Assembly (NCBI RefSeq): GCF_020520425.1
Contig: NC_079487.1
Location: 126,378,385 to 126,442,384 of the forward strand
From: Spinacia oleracea
Lineage: Eukaryota; Streptophyta; Magnoliopsida; Caryophyllales; Amaranthaceae
Direction of reading: 5' to 3'
DNA length: 64,000 bases
Below the pieces are notes generated by a model. That model saw only the letters and a program-made list of their open reading frames with translations. It was not told where the DNA came from and searched no databases. Positions within the stretch are counted from its first letter, which is position 1, and every line of letters begins with the position of its first letter. A program made the position numbers and the translations under genes. This document shows positions 33,110 through 44,796 of this stretch, piece after piece.

Positions 33110-35127
33110 CTAGCGACCAATTTCAATGCTGTTCGTAAGCAAAGAAGGGCCACTAGAGCTATCTGACGGCATCATCACGGGCACCTGATAGATCGGAACA
33201 GGCATCTGAGGTGGAAGACTAGGCATAGTAGTCTCAAAGTTGAGTAGTTGAATTGCTTGCTTTATAGACGGCCTATGACTGTAATCAGGATAAGCACACC
33301 ACAAACCAAGGATCATCAAACACTCAACCTGTTTAACATCGAATTCCATTTCATGAAGCTTTGGGTCAGTAGCTAAATGCAGTTCAGCATTGCCATAAAG
33401 ATCCCACACCCATTGTATTAATCCCTTTCCTTTATGACTTCCTGCCTCCACCAGATCAGTTGACCTCCTTCCCGTAGCAATCTCCAATGCAACCACACCG
33501 AAACTGTATACATCTGATTCTTTGCTCGCCTTTCCTGTACTTAAATACTCGGGGGCCATGTACCCAAATGTTCCAGCTAAAGTTATCGTCTGGGCACTAA
33601 GTCCATGCTGCATAAGCCTAGCTAAACCAAAGTCCCCTAGTTTGACATTGAAATTAGAATCCAGCATTATATTGCTAGACTTTATGTCGCGATGCACCAC
33701 ACATTGCTCCCATTCCTCGTGCAGGTAAAACAAGCCGGATGCTAACCCAAGCGCTATATTGTACCGTGCAGGCCAAGATAGAGGAGTCTTGTTGCCAAAC
33801 AGGTGACCATCTAAGCTACATTTGGCATATACTCATACACAAGAAGAAATTCACCTTTATCATGGCACCAACCTATAAGCTGCACTAGGTTCCTATGCCT
33901 TAGCCTACTAATAACCTTAACTTCTGTACTATACTCTTTTTTCCCTTGTGTACCTCCCCTTGAGAACTTCTTCACCGCGATTGGCATGTCCAAGTCCACC
34001 AGATAGCCCTTGTAAACTCCCCCAAATCCTCCTTCGCCCAACTTGCGTTCACTTGAGAAACTGTGTGTGGCTGACTCGAGCTCAGAATACGAAAACCTTT
34101 TCGGACCAGCTCCTCTCTCAAGTTCCTCGTTGAATGAGGTATCCTCTACGTTTTCCAATTCAGGCTTCTTCCTTTTTACACATAGAAAGTATAACACTAA
34201 TATTATCCCTCCCAAAATAAATACAAAAACACCCAAAGATACAAGAATCAAACCCAACTTATTCAGTTTGAGTTTTATTTGTAAATCATTATCACTACCA
34301 TCTTTCCCCAAGGCCTTGTCCTCCTCAGTTAAGTTCATGCTAGAATAAAACTCCCATGACTCGAGAATGTGTCGCTCTGCAAACTGCCCCGTTGCAGCTG
34401 AAAAACCAATGTTAACCCGTTCAGGAATGACTTCCTTTAGATCAATGGGGTAAGAGAGCCTTACATTGTTGTTACTGTCGTTTGTGTACGACAGTAACAC
34501 GGTCAAATTCTTTGTAGTCGCGTTATAATTGATCCAAACATGAGCAGGATGTCCACTATGTAAACTAGTATTCCAACGCGCACTCACAGCTGATTCAACC
34601 GAGTTTATGTTGATACCAACATGCTCATAATCTGGATCCCATTCAGGATTTGCAAACGAGTCGAACTCGACTACGATCATTTTGTTACTTGAAGAGTGGG
34701 ATGTCGTAGTGTTAAACAACCCAAGAAAGCCGCCTGCTGAATTCGGCGGGATTTCAAAACCAGCAGGAGCAATGAAAAATGTGAACCCATGGCCATAATT
34801 ACCCAACGGCTGCTCTAAAGTGTCAATCACAAAGGTGAAATTGGTAGAAAAGTCTGAAACATTTCCAGATTTTTTCCCCCAAAGACGCACTTTTTCATGA
34901 TACGTAATTAGCCCAACCCGGGTTATGTAGTTAACTTTGTTAAACTCCACTTTCCCTACGGAGTATACTGCATCTCCCTGGTAATGTATGTCTGATGCAT
35001 TCGGCTCGAACCGAGGTATTTTGAAGGAAATCGAGTTAGTGGTAGGAAGAAGAGAAAGAGAAAGGGAAATGATCAGGGCAAAGATAAGTAAAGAGAAGTA
35101 TTTAGAGATAACTGAAAATGCACCCAT
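33110..35127 (-). pseudogene. L-type lectin receptor kinase, interrupted by a one-base frameshift
   Basis: A single-exon gene of the LecRK-IX type. The first part (35127-33811) encodes a signal peptide (residues 1-32), a legume-lectin domain (VEFDSFANPEWDPDYEHVGI), a membrane segment (about residues 293-320) and a kinase N-lobe (GEGGFGGVYKG, IAVKKFSRGG). The second part (33810-33110) in another frame carries HLFGNKTPLSWPARYNIALG, VVHRDIKSSNIML, DFGLARL, GYMAPEYLSTGKASKESDVY and a C-terminal tail. Between them AATGTAGCTTAGAT stands where family members have Asn-Gly-Ser-Leu-Asp, so one G seems lost near 33820. Otherwise the roughly 670-residue frame is open, so either a recent pseudogene or a sequencing error. 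Such receptors sit in the plasma membrane and sense extracellular ligands; the truncated form would be a membrane protein without catalytic activity. Confidence 0.9.
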
Positions 35128-35521
35128 TTTTGTTCTGTAATGAACAAGCCAAGAGTTGGATACTAAGAATTGAAGAGGAAACTAACGTACGAATAATTCT
35201 AGGATAATGCTCCCTACAAACGTTTGAACTAATACGAAGTATATTTAAATAGTTCTAAGAAACTGTAATCACGTAGCTAGGTGCTTTCTTTTCACCTTAA
35301 AGAAAAAATTAAAAAATTAAAAAATTAAATTGCAATTAGGTTTTATCAGGTTTATAGGTTCCAATCAGGTCTTATTAGATTGATCAAGTCCAATAGGTTA
35401 AATTAAGTTAAGATAAATTCATACTCGTGTCAATGTTAAGCGGAAGAGAACGCACCCGTATTATAGTTTGTTATATTAAAGGGAGTATTTGTTTTTTGAA
35501 GTGAATATAATCAATACGTAG

Positions 35522-36227
35522 TATTCCCTCCGTCCCGGAATACTTGCATCACTTTCCTTATAAAGCCGTTCCGAATTACTTGCACCGTTTCTATAAATAG
35601 TAAACTTTTATTAATATTATATCAACTACCCTTTCGCATGTCATTTTGCGGTTCCATGCACCCTCCCCCTACCCCCTTATCACCTTTAAAAAGTTGACAC
35701 AAAATACCCCACTATCAACTACTCCCTCTATTTCTTTTTGCTGTATCCGTTTCCATTTTAAGCGTTTCTTTTTGTTGTATCCGTTTCTATTTTTGAACAT
35801 ACATTTTATCCTAAAATACCCTTATATTTCTATCTAATTACCAAAATACCTAAAGATTCTACCCATATTCCTACCTAAATTTTCCCACCCCTATTATTTA
35901 ATTCTTTTCCCTTCCCCATATACTCACTCTCTCACCTCCTTTATCACCCATCATTATCACTCCTCTCTCTTACCTTATTTCTTTATTATTTTTTTTATTT
36001 TTTTTTATTATAATCTATTACATACAATCATTTTTCTTACACTCAATCATTACACTTATACCAATACAAACCAAGATTCCAATTTTTTTAAAAACTCCCC
36101 ACTTTCTGAAATGGATACATCAAAAAGAAATGGAGGGAGTACCATCTAATTGAATAATAAGTCAATTATTTTGTGTTATACTCTGTGTCGGTCAAATCGA
36201 TTCAAATATTCCGGGACGGAGGGAGTA
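35522..36227. mobile_element. Stowaway MITE, split by a nested one
   Basis: Ends TTCCCTCCGTCCCGGAATA and TATTCCGGGACGGAGGGAG (35524-36225) with TA on both sides. Its inner sequence matches the elements at 61686 and 63393. A second MITE sits at 35722-36139. Confidence 0.9.
35720..36141. mobile_element. Stowaway MITE nested in another
   Basis: Ends CTCCCTCTATTTCTTTTTG and CAAAAAGAAATGGAGGGAG (35722-36139) with TA on both sides. It lands within the interior of the outer Stowaway, whose uninterrupted version can be seen at 61920-61945. Confidence 0.9.
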
Positions 36228-36524
36228 TATGATAATGTCAATGTAACAAAATAAAATAAAATATATTGCCTTTCGATTCATGTATGCCTTCAACAATGTA
36301 TAACGTGATGAACAGCTAACCTTGGTTTTAGATATTTTATACTACCGTTTATTTAATTTGTTGGTTGCACTAAGCTAGGTCGTTTGACAACAAAGGCAAG
36401 TGATCAGGTAAAACTACATTATCCTCTTGATTAAGTCAACATGGGTCTTGTATTCTTGTTGTCTCCTTAAAGTCAACTAGCAAGATTTAGACTGATTCAA
36501 ACCCACATATTTGGCGTTCATTAT

Positions 36525-36740
36525 CAAAGAGGTCTTGGTCTAACAACGACTCGGTATGACTAAAGGTCTGTGTTCGATAGATCATATGATCAAATATTCT
36601 CTTTTCCATTTATAATTGTATTGCCTTTGTGGCTCATTCACACCCAAAATATTTTGTGTTTGGTACATTATTATTATCGAGGCTTTAAGTATGACGGCTG
36701 CATAAGTTAGAGGGAGGTTTCCCCAGAATCCCAACCCTTA
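36525..36740 (+). mobile_element. Possible old SINE
   Basis: GTCTTGGTCTAACAACGACT resembles an A box and GGTCTGTGTTCGATAGATC a B box; a GGTTTCCCC segment follows, as in the SINE at 22031. No tail or target duplication is defined. Confidence 0.4.
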
Positions 36741-37439
36741 AACGTTAGTTGTTTTGATCAATTATTGGACTTGGTGTAATTGTAGCTATTGGAAATTTGG
36801 AATGGGTTATGTTGGTATATACAATCGTACCCTATCATTGTTCACACATTGCGCAAGAAAAGATAAGCAAGCTCGGTCTCAATTGAGAGATTGATTTGAG
36901 TGTGCGGTTGAGTGTGATGGGCGATTAGAGAGTTGAGTAATGAGTATCTTTAGAGTTATTTAATTAACTTACTTTAGAGTTAATCAATTGACTTACTTTC
37001 GAAAGTGATGCAATGATGGTTATTTGCAGGGTTAACGGCTGTTATAGCCCTCTATATAGACACCGACTCACCGATACGTGAAGGTCCCTGATCAGACCCT
37101 TATAAAATTGTAAGTAGTATTGTAACCCCGTAATATATTACATGTTGTGGGGTGATGACCCCGACAAGGGTGTAACAAGGGACACACTATCAGGCCGACC
37201 GTTATTTAAAATTAGACTTTGAGTTATTTTTTTTGGTTACAATAATAATTTAAGATGAGCAAATATGTAGTTTTGTTTCTTTCATTCTTTTGTAAATCAT
37301 GTTAACTAATTGTTCATACAAAATACCAATGCTGTCTTGGCTTATTGATTAATTTTAAAGGTCTATCAGTTCATAGATTAGACTTTCCCTCCTCATTTAT
37401 AATTTGTATTTTCATCATTGTGGTTTATTTGCACCATAA
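36741..37439. other. Intergenic, no gene recognised
   Basis: Contains repeated words such as TAGAGTTA and TTGAGTGTG but no identifiable gene or transposon ends. The last nine bases before 37449 are the left target duplication of the Mutator-like element. Confidence 0.4.
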
Positions 37440-37448
37440 AAAAAAAAT

Positions 37449-37590
37449 CGAATTTTTCACCAAATGCCCCTGAGGTTTACTTTAATGCACCAAATACCCC
37501 TAAACTTTCCAAAATGCACCAAACACCCCTGACGTATGCAATAATATCATTAAATGCCCTTTTGTCTGACGGACGTTAATCCTCCGTTAC
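37449..37590. repeat. Left terminal inverted repeat of the MULE
   Basis: Starts CGAATTTTTCACCAAATGCC and contains three CACCAAA units. It is the near-perfect inverse of 44653-44796. Confidence 0.92.
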
Positions 37591-38168
37591 CATGTTTTTA
37601 CCTTGTTGCCCTTACTTGTCCTTTCTGGCGCCATATCAAAAAAGAAAAAAAAAAAAAAATAAAAAAAAATTCAAAACCTAACTTCCCAACTTCTTCCTCG
37701 ACATTTCTCTCTGTTCTCTTACACCATTAGAGAGCACTTGAGTACCAAACCAAAGAGAGAGAAAGATCGAAATTCGCTGGGATTTGTGTAAAACAACTCG
37801 CAATAGTTAGTCGAAGTAAATCCCCACGAAAAGATCGACAATTTGGTCCAAAAATCTGCAGTTTTCGCGAGTCCTACAAAAGTGGGTGCAAGGAGAGCAA
37901 AGGACTGGAATTTGTGGCTTCAACTTCATCAAAATTGTGTCAAGGTTAGTTCACTCAATTCGTTTCTTGTTCTTGGTGCTATTTTTTGCGAATTTTGCTT
38001 TGATTAGGGTTAGGGTTTTGCTAAAATCGTGATTTTTCCATGAGATGGGTTAACTTGAATTTTGGGGTGTTAATGGTAAAACATAGTGTCTGGTTGTGCT
38101 TTGTTGTTTTGCCTAATGATTTAGTTCATTAATTTGAATTTTTGTGTTGTGTTTATTGTTTGTATAGG

Positions 38169-41100
38169 ATGGTCGCAATTTGGTTGTTATGTCATTATAA
38201 TGATCGGAATTTTGATGTGAGGGTACAAGATACTGATGAAACGAACTACATGGATTTGGTTGATGACTTGTTTGATGATTCTATTAAGCAAGATGTTCTG
38301 ATTCCCGATTTATTTAGATTGTTTTATGTTAATCCTAGTACGAATAAAAGAGTAGAATTGTTGAATGATGTTGGTTTGATGGGCATGTGGGGTTTATTTA
38401 AGCGCACAGATACTGTGGAAATATGGATAGAGAAGGCAAATGAGAAGGAAACTTCAATCCAATTTAGGACTGCAGTTAAGAAAAGGAAGGATAGGAAGGA
38501 AAGGAAGGCTGCAGAACTTAGAAGGAAAGCTGAGGAGTTTGAGAGGGAGAGGGAAGAGGAAAGGAGAAGGTTAGAAAGGGAGGCTGAGATTCAAAGGGAT
38601 TTGGAGGAGCAATTGGCAAACACAGTGGCAATTGAGGTGCCTGTGTATGATGTTGAGGATTTAAGCGTAGAGTACGTACGTGTTTACAGCTCACAACATG
38701 CTGACTGCCTTTCCCCGGGAGGTTCCCAACCACCAAATACACAAAAAGAGCCTTCACCACCACCAAGAGAGCCCTCACCACCACCAAATGTTCCATCACC
38801 ACCAAGAGAGCCCTCACCACCACCAAATGTTCCATCACCACCAACCTCACCACAGACACAACCACAGCAACAACAACAACAGACAGAACATCAGCAACAA
38901 CAACAAACAGAACATCAACAACAACAACAAACAGAACAACAGCAACACCAACCCACAGAAAAGCAGCAACAACATCAAACAGAACACCAGCCAGATCAGA
39001 CACCCCCTCCTAACAGGGCTGAGTTAAACAAAGGGAGGGGTTTCAGAATTTCCAGAAGTCATGCTAAGAAGACGGGTGAGTTTGTTCCTAAGAAGAGGGG
39101 GGGAAGGCCTGCTGGTTCAAGGGTGAGGAAACCCACTGCATACAATGTGGAGGAAGAGGAGCAATGGGATGATGAGAGTGATGATGAAAATTTTGAGGAG
39201 AGTGAGAGTGATAGTGAACCTGGTTTCAACTCCGACGATTTCATTGACGAAGAAATTGAAGAAGATGAAGAACAAGATGTTCTTAAGGAGGTAATTTCTG
39301 AGAGAAGTTTTGAGGATCATTTAGATGGGAGTAATAAGCTGGATAATTTGTATGCAAATGGGAAAGTTGTGGGAAGCATGCCATGGGGGACTATCAAGTT
39401 GCAACCATGGATGATATTCCAAAGCAAGACACACTTCATGGATGTCTTCAGAGACTTCTGTATTCAAGAGGGATTTGCTGTGAGTGTTGAAAAGGCTGAT
39501 ACAACCAGATTCACTGCAATGTGTCTGGTTGAGTCATGCAATTGGAGGATCCATGCCTGTGTGTTGTTGGATGGGGTCAGTTGGGCCATTAAAACTCTTG
39601 TCAGTGAGCACAAGTCTTGTGGGAGACTTGAGGAGAATCCCATGGTGACATCTCAGTGGCTATGTACCAAACTACTTCCTGACATTGAAGCAAATCCAGA
39701 AATCCCAATTAAGACACTTCAAAGAAAGGCATTGGGGATTTATAGGGTACAAGTGAAACAGAGGTTGATGTACAAGGTGAGAAGCCTCGGGAGGCAGCAA
39801 ATTTATGGAGGTTTTGATGAGTCATATGCCCTTTTACCATCCTATGCTGAAATGATCAAATCTACCAATCCTGGGAGTTATGCCTTGGTCACTTGGACTG
39901 CAGATTCTGGTAACGTGACACCCCGTTTCAAGGCTTGCTTTTTCTCCTTTGCTGCACAAGTTAGGGGTTTCTTAAGAGGTTGTAGGCCTATCATAGGCAT
40001 TGATGGTGCACATTTGAGTGGATACTATAAGGGAATTCTCCTCACTGCAGTTGCTATCGATGGGAATAATGAGATTTTTCCATTAGCCTATAGCATTGTG
40101 AGTACGGAGAGTATGGACACATGGTCCTATTTTTTCAGAAGTTTGAAGGCTTTGTTTGTTCAACATGGGTGCCAGAGGGATGACTGGACTTTTATTAGTG
40201 ACAAAATGAGGGTAATTACTCCTCCCTTTCTTGGTTTTTATTATTTGTAGTATTGTTTATATTTTTTTCAGTTTTCTGGTTCACTTCCCTAGTTATTGAA
40301 ACTTGGAATTGTGTTATGCAGGGAGTAGAATCTGCTTTGTATGATGTTTTCCCCAAAGCAGTCAGGAGGGTCTGTGCTCAGCATCTGTATACCAACTGCA
40401 GACAAGCTGGATACAGTGGCACAACCTTCCATGACTTGTTCTGGGTTGCTGCTGATGCATACAATCCATATGTCTTCAACAAAGCCATGGAAAAGATTGG
40501 CAAACTCATCCCAGAAGCAGTGGGATATCTTGACAAAGTGCCTGAACAGTGGTCCAGACACAAGTTTGATGTTGGGGTCACTTGTGATCACAACACCACC
40601 AAACTTTGTGGAATCCTTCAACGCGTGTACCAAACCCTTTAGGGATCTTCCTGTTTTGTCACTTCTTGAAGGTAATCCTTTACATTTTATCCTATTTTTG
40701 TGTCATTGGAACTTATTTATTTAGGTTTGTATTCAAGTGTCCGAGTCGGGTTTGTGTTCAAGTGTCCGAGTCGGGTATGTGTTCAAGTTTCCGAGTCGGG
40801 TATTTATTTTGCATTAAAATGTGTGATGCCAATTATTGTATTCTGTTATGTTAGAAATAAGGTCTTGGTGCATGACGAAGATCGGGGCCAGATTTGATAA
40901 AGCTGTTGACATTGGACCCGATCAATTGACGCCATATGCTACTAAGGAGCTTGAAGAGAGGAGTGCTGACTCGAGGTTCTGTTATGCAACTAATGCTGGG
41001 GGGGGTGAATTTGAGGTTTTAGATGGTCATGTGAAGTTCCCTATGTAACACCCCCGATTTACTAACTAGAAATAAATAAGAAATAATATAGACTTTATAA

Positions 41101-43448
41101 AAATATTGCGGAAGCTTATAACTAGATCGGAGGTATCACCGCCACACTTGTTCACATTGTCAAGTGCTAAGGCTGACAATACTCAAACTATTACAACTCG
41201 ATTACTAGGTGGTCTATTTAAACTAAAAGTGTAAAACTGTCATAAAAGACTAAACAATAACACTTGAGCTCCTTCATCTTGAACTGCGATCTTTCACGAT
41301 CAGTCTGCTCCAATTAATCCTGACTGCTCACCATAGAGGACAAATTCCAAAAGGATCGTCGCAGGGCCACCATAAGAAAAAGACATGGCCACAAACACAC
41401 ATAACAAATAAGCACACACGTCAGCAAAAAGCTGAGTAATCACCTGTAATATACAAAAACATACTAATGTAGAATATATAATAAAGCTCATATAAATAAT
41501 GTAGTATGAAATTACATTCAAATACGATCCCAAAGATAAAACTAACTCCATACTCTATGGAAACTATAAATATTCTCCTATGAACCTCAAATATGTCAAT
41601 ATGATCTTTTCCTCTACTAAACGTACTCAAACCAATAGGTGCCATATTTGCTCTTTGTTCTATACCTAGCCTTGGACATGGGTAATTTGAATAATAAACC
41701 AACAAGTATAAAAACTTGAAACTCTCAATAGCTACTAGAAAGACTCTCTGAGTCAAGGCCACTTTTGGACCAAATCCCACTTTGGGGATAATAAGAAAAT
41801 AATAAAGATTGTATCTTGCTCCTCTACTAATGGTTATCATCTCCTTACCAACATGCCAAGAACTAAGGTCTATCACATTGAGCCTCAAACCAATAATACA
41901 ACAATTATATTCTCAACCTTTCTCATAACCTGATCAATATCACCGATATCCATTATGGATTAATAAGCTATGCATCTCGATTTTGGCACAATATCACAAG
42001 ATAATATTATGACATAATTTGTTCCATAATATACTTTAGCTCTTTGAGGACAATAAAACTAATTCTCGAATATAAACTAATTCTCGATCAATCTCACAAT
42101 TAAACCTATATCCTTTACATGATAATCTCTGAAACAATATCATTAATAAATACATTCTACTCGTAACTCCTATGCTCAAGGCTAATTCTATAATTACCAA
42201 TAACTAGCACAATAAGAAACACTTAAACTATACGATACATTAAAAATATAAAGCATACTGATTTATATAAAGTACTAGTATTATCATAAGAATCAAGTAC
42301 ACAAACGCCAGTTAAGAGATTATAAATCTAACGGTATCTTATAATAGAAATACATATAATTAACAATAACATACAACTCTAAGAGACTTAGTGTGTGTGA
42401 TTACAACTAATAATATACACGAACTATTAGAAGGGACTAAGCGTGATTACCTTTCGAGAACAAAATATCCATCACAAAAACGGATCTGCGTCGAACCGAA
42501 AGAATTGTCCTATGAATGAGTCTGAACATAAATTACTTGATATCAAAATAGAACAAGGTGTGGTGGAAATAAGTGGTAGACTTTTGGGTGATTGTAATCT
42601 CACGCATGAGATTGAATTTGATGACGGCGACGCAGGAAAAAGATGGAACTAGCATATTTCTTTTTAAAGATCACTTTGCTGCATTCAAAATCACGAGAGG
42701 GCACGGGTCTAATATAATTAGGGTAAGGGATATTGCAAACGGCAGAACGATGAGAGTTTTTATAGAAACTAATATTAGGTTTAACGGAAGTACAAATATA
42801 TAGTACTCATAATAAGAGTCCTACTAAATTTAAAATAGCGTTTTGAATTTTCTGAAAATATTAAAAGAGACTAACTAAAAACGGATATAATTATAGTTTG
42901 ACTATAAAATATATTTTACAAAATTATAAAATATTGGGGTATTACACCCTATTAGGCTTGCTGCTAGAGTTTGTGGTTGTGGGAAATGGCAAGGGTGTGG
43001 TATACCTTGCAAGCATGCTATTAGGGTAATATACCATCAAAGACTCAATCCTACAGATTTTGTTTCTCCTTACTTCAAAGGGGCAGCCTATAAGCTCACA
43101 TACTCAGAGCATATTCACCCCATGCCTGACTCAACACAGTGGCCTACATTTGAGCTACCTAGGATTCTTCCCCCACTAATGAGAAGGGCAGCTGGCAGAC
43201 CAGCCAAGCAGAGAAGAAGAGGTGCTCATGAGAAGAAGAGGGGGAAAAGAAACACCACTGTCAAGTGTGGGAAATGCAAGCAAATTGGGCATAACTCAAG
43301 AACCTGTAAAGGAGGTTCCACTGCAAAACAGAGGAAAGAATCTGCTGCAGCTGCTGCTGGTTCTGCTGGTGCATCAACATCTGGTGCTAGGAAGAGGAAG
43401 GCTCCAACATCTAATGCATCGAGCAGCAAGAAGTCCAAAGCTGCATAA
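38169..43448 (+). pseudogene. MuDR-type transposase gene, interrupted
   Basis: A 5' UTR intron ends at 38167, so translation starts at 38169 (MVAIWLLCHY). Coding exons: 38169-40211, 40322-40671, 40855-41043 and, after an inserted solo LTR, 42952-43448. Domain order: PB1-like domain (residues 1-85), charged coiled coil, Pro/Gln-rich spacer (SPPPNVPSPP, QQQQQ), acidic stretch, MuDR DNA-binding domain (SKTHFMDVFRDFCIQEGF), MULE DDE domain (IIGIDGAHLSGYYKG; Asp in FISDK), SWIM zinc finger (CGCGKWQGCGIPCKHA), then basic tail with CCHC knuckle (CGKCKQIGHNSRTC). One extra A in ACCACCAAACTTTG (about 40600) shifts the frame. The frameshift and the LTR make it inactive. Intron 2 holds three copies of a CCGAGTCGGGT-containing 27-bp repeat (40730-40800). 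Confidence 0.9.
41039..42951. mobile_element. Solo LTR inserted in the MULE transposase
   Basis: Body 41044-42946 (1903 bp) begins TGTAACACCCC and ends GGGGTATTACA, flanked by a perfect 5-bp duplication CCCTA (41039-41043 and 42947-42951). TG...CA ends, inverted terminal words and a 5-bp duplication suit an LTR of the Ty3/gypsy kind left alone by recombination. No coding region is recognised. It is younger than the MULE insertion or at least later than the element's origin. Confidence 0.75.
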
Positions 43449-43681
43449 CTAGAAGTAAGCTTAGGATTCAGTTTAGTATTTCTGTTTTAAAGCTTAGGTT
43501 TATTTTGAAAAACAACTTAGGTTGTGGCACATTTTGGCATTTTTTTGTAAAGCTACCCACAACTTGATGTTCGGTTTATTTTGGAAACAAACTATTTCAG
43601 TTACGAGTTCAAAGACTTGCATATTATTGATAAATGAAATTCATGTGCTCGTGTCATTACAACCATCATTGTTTGTCTTGA

Positions 43682-44059
43682 TTACTTCTTTACTACAAAC
43701 ATTAGACACAAAAACATTACAATTCCTATTTTAATTGCTGCAGCTTGGAATTTTTTGAGCTCTTTCACTCTTTTCTTCAGTTTCTTCAGTTCGTCACTTA
43801 TATTGTCGTTGTCTTCCGATGTTCCCTCATACTCTATATTGCTCTGTTGCTGTTGGTGTTGTTGATTTTGGTGTAGAACACTTCCTTTGCACCACATAAA
43901 ATGGTTACAAGGATCACACTTGTAATATAGCCTCTGTGGATTTTTGGATGTCTCGGAGCTTTTTATTGCACATTTTTTGGAACAAATAGGACAACATTTG
44001 TTTGGAACAAGTATGTATGAAAACAGATTGGATGATGATGTATTGGAACAAGAACTCAT
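43682..44059 (-). CDS. GRF-type zinc-finger protein encoded by the MULE
   Basis: 125 residues on the minus strand, convergent with the transposase. Residues 20-58 carry a GRF-like zinc finger: CCPICSKKCAIKSS, NPQRLYYKC and CNHFMWC. Then a Gln-rich linker (HQNQQHQQQQ), a basic coiled coil (ELKKLKKRVKELKKF) and a hydrophobic C-terminal segment (IGIVMFLCLMFVV) that may be a tail anchor. GRF-finger proteins accompany several plant transposon families; their role is not settled. The start ATG at 44059 is the first on this strand after a TATA-like box at 44490-44502. The frame is intact although the partner transposase is broken. Confidence 0.75.
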   Translation of the reverse strand: MSSCSNTSSSNLFSYILVPNKCCPICSKKCAIKSSETSKNPQRLYYKCDPCNHFMWCKGSVLHQNQQHQQQQSNIEYEGTSEDNDNISDELKKLKKRVKELKKFQAAAIKIGIVMFLCLMFVVKK

Positions 44060-44502
44060 GCTGTGTTGTTGTTCTTGCTGCTCTGTTGTTGCTGCTTCTG
44101 TTGTTGATGCTTCTGTTGTTGATGCTTCTGTTGTTGCTGCTTCTGTTGTTTGTTATTGTTGTTGTTGTGTTGTGTTGTTCTTGCTGCTGGTGTTGTCTAT
44201 TCTTGTTGTTGCTGTGTTGTTCTTGCTGCTGGTGTTGTGCTGTGTTGAAGTCCTTGCTGCTGCTGCTATTGGTGTTTGTTCTTGTTGCTCTGCTGTCTTG
44301 TTATTCTTGTTGTTGCTGCTGCTGCTGTTGTTGTTTGTTCTTGCTGTTGCTGCTGCTGGTGTTGCAGGGTTCTGCTTGTTGTTGGTGCTCCTGTTGCAGT
44401 GTTCTGGTTGTGCAGGTGGGGGTTTGGGGTGGACTGTTTGTTCAGTTGGGGGGGATTGGGGTTTAGGGCAGTGTGGTGTTGTTGTTGGGTATGGTATATA
44501 TA
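44060..44502 (-). promoter_or_regulatory. TATA and ATG-free CAA/CAG-rich leader of the GRF gene
   Basis: Minus strand TTATATATA at 44490-44502 is TATA-like. Between it and the start codon lie about 400 nt made largely of CAA, CAG and AGC units without any ATG. It looks like a long low-structure 5' leader or a degenerate Gln-coding repeat similar to the one in the transposase. Confidence 0.5.
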
Positions 44503-44652
44503 AGGGAAATTAGTGTATGGGTGACTGCAACGGCTATATTATTCAAATTCAACGGCTAGTTTTTGGAAAAAAAATTACCAAACCTCAGGGGTATTTGGTG
44601 CTTTTTACCAAACTCAGGGGTATTCGGTGCATTATGTTTTAACGAACTAACT

Positions 44653-44796
44653 GCCTAACGGAGGGTTAACGTCCGTCAGACAAAAGGGCATTTAATGATA
44701 TTATTGCATACGTCAGGGGTGTTTGGTGCATTTTGGAAAGTTTAGGGGTATTTGGTGCATTAAAGTAAACCTCAGGGGCATTTGGTGAAAAATCCG
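44653..44796. repeat. Right terminal inverted repeat of the MULE
   Basis: Inverse of 37449-37590; ends GGTGAAAAATCCG. Confidence 0.92.

Noticed and set aside
38518-39320. Minus-strand open frames within the transposase
   Set aside because: They mirror the Pro/Gln-rich and acidic stretches of the plus-strand transposase, which has recognisable domains in the proper frame.
41421-41888. 155-residue minus-strand open frame
   Set aside because: It lies within the solo LTR, has no recognised domain, and is hydrophobic AT-rich chance sequence.
43944-44513. Long plus-strand open frames rich in Leu, Val, Cys
   Set aside because: They are the reverse reading of CAA/CAG repeats upstream of the GRF gene; composition is that of a simple repeat and no domain or start context supports them.
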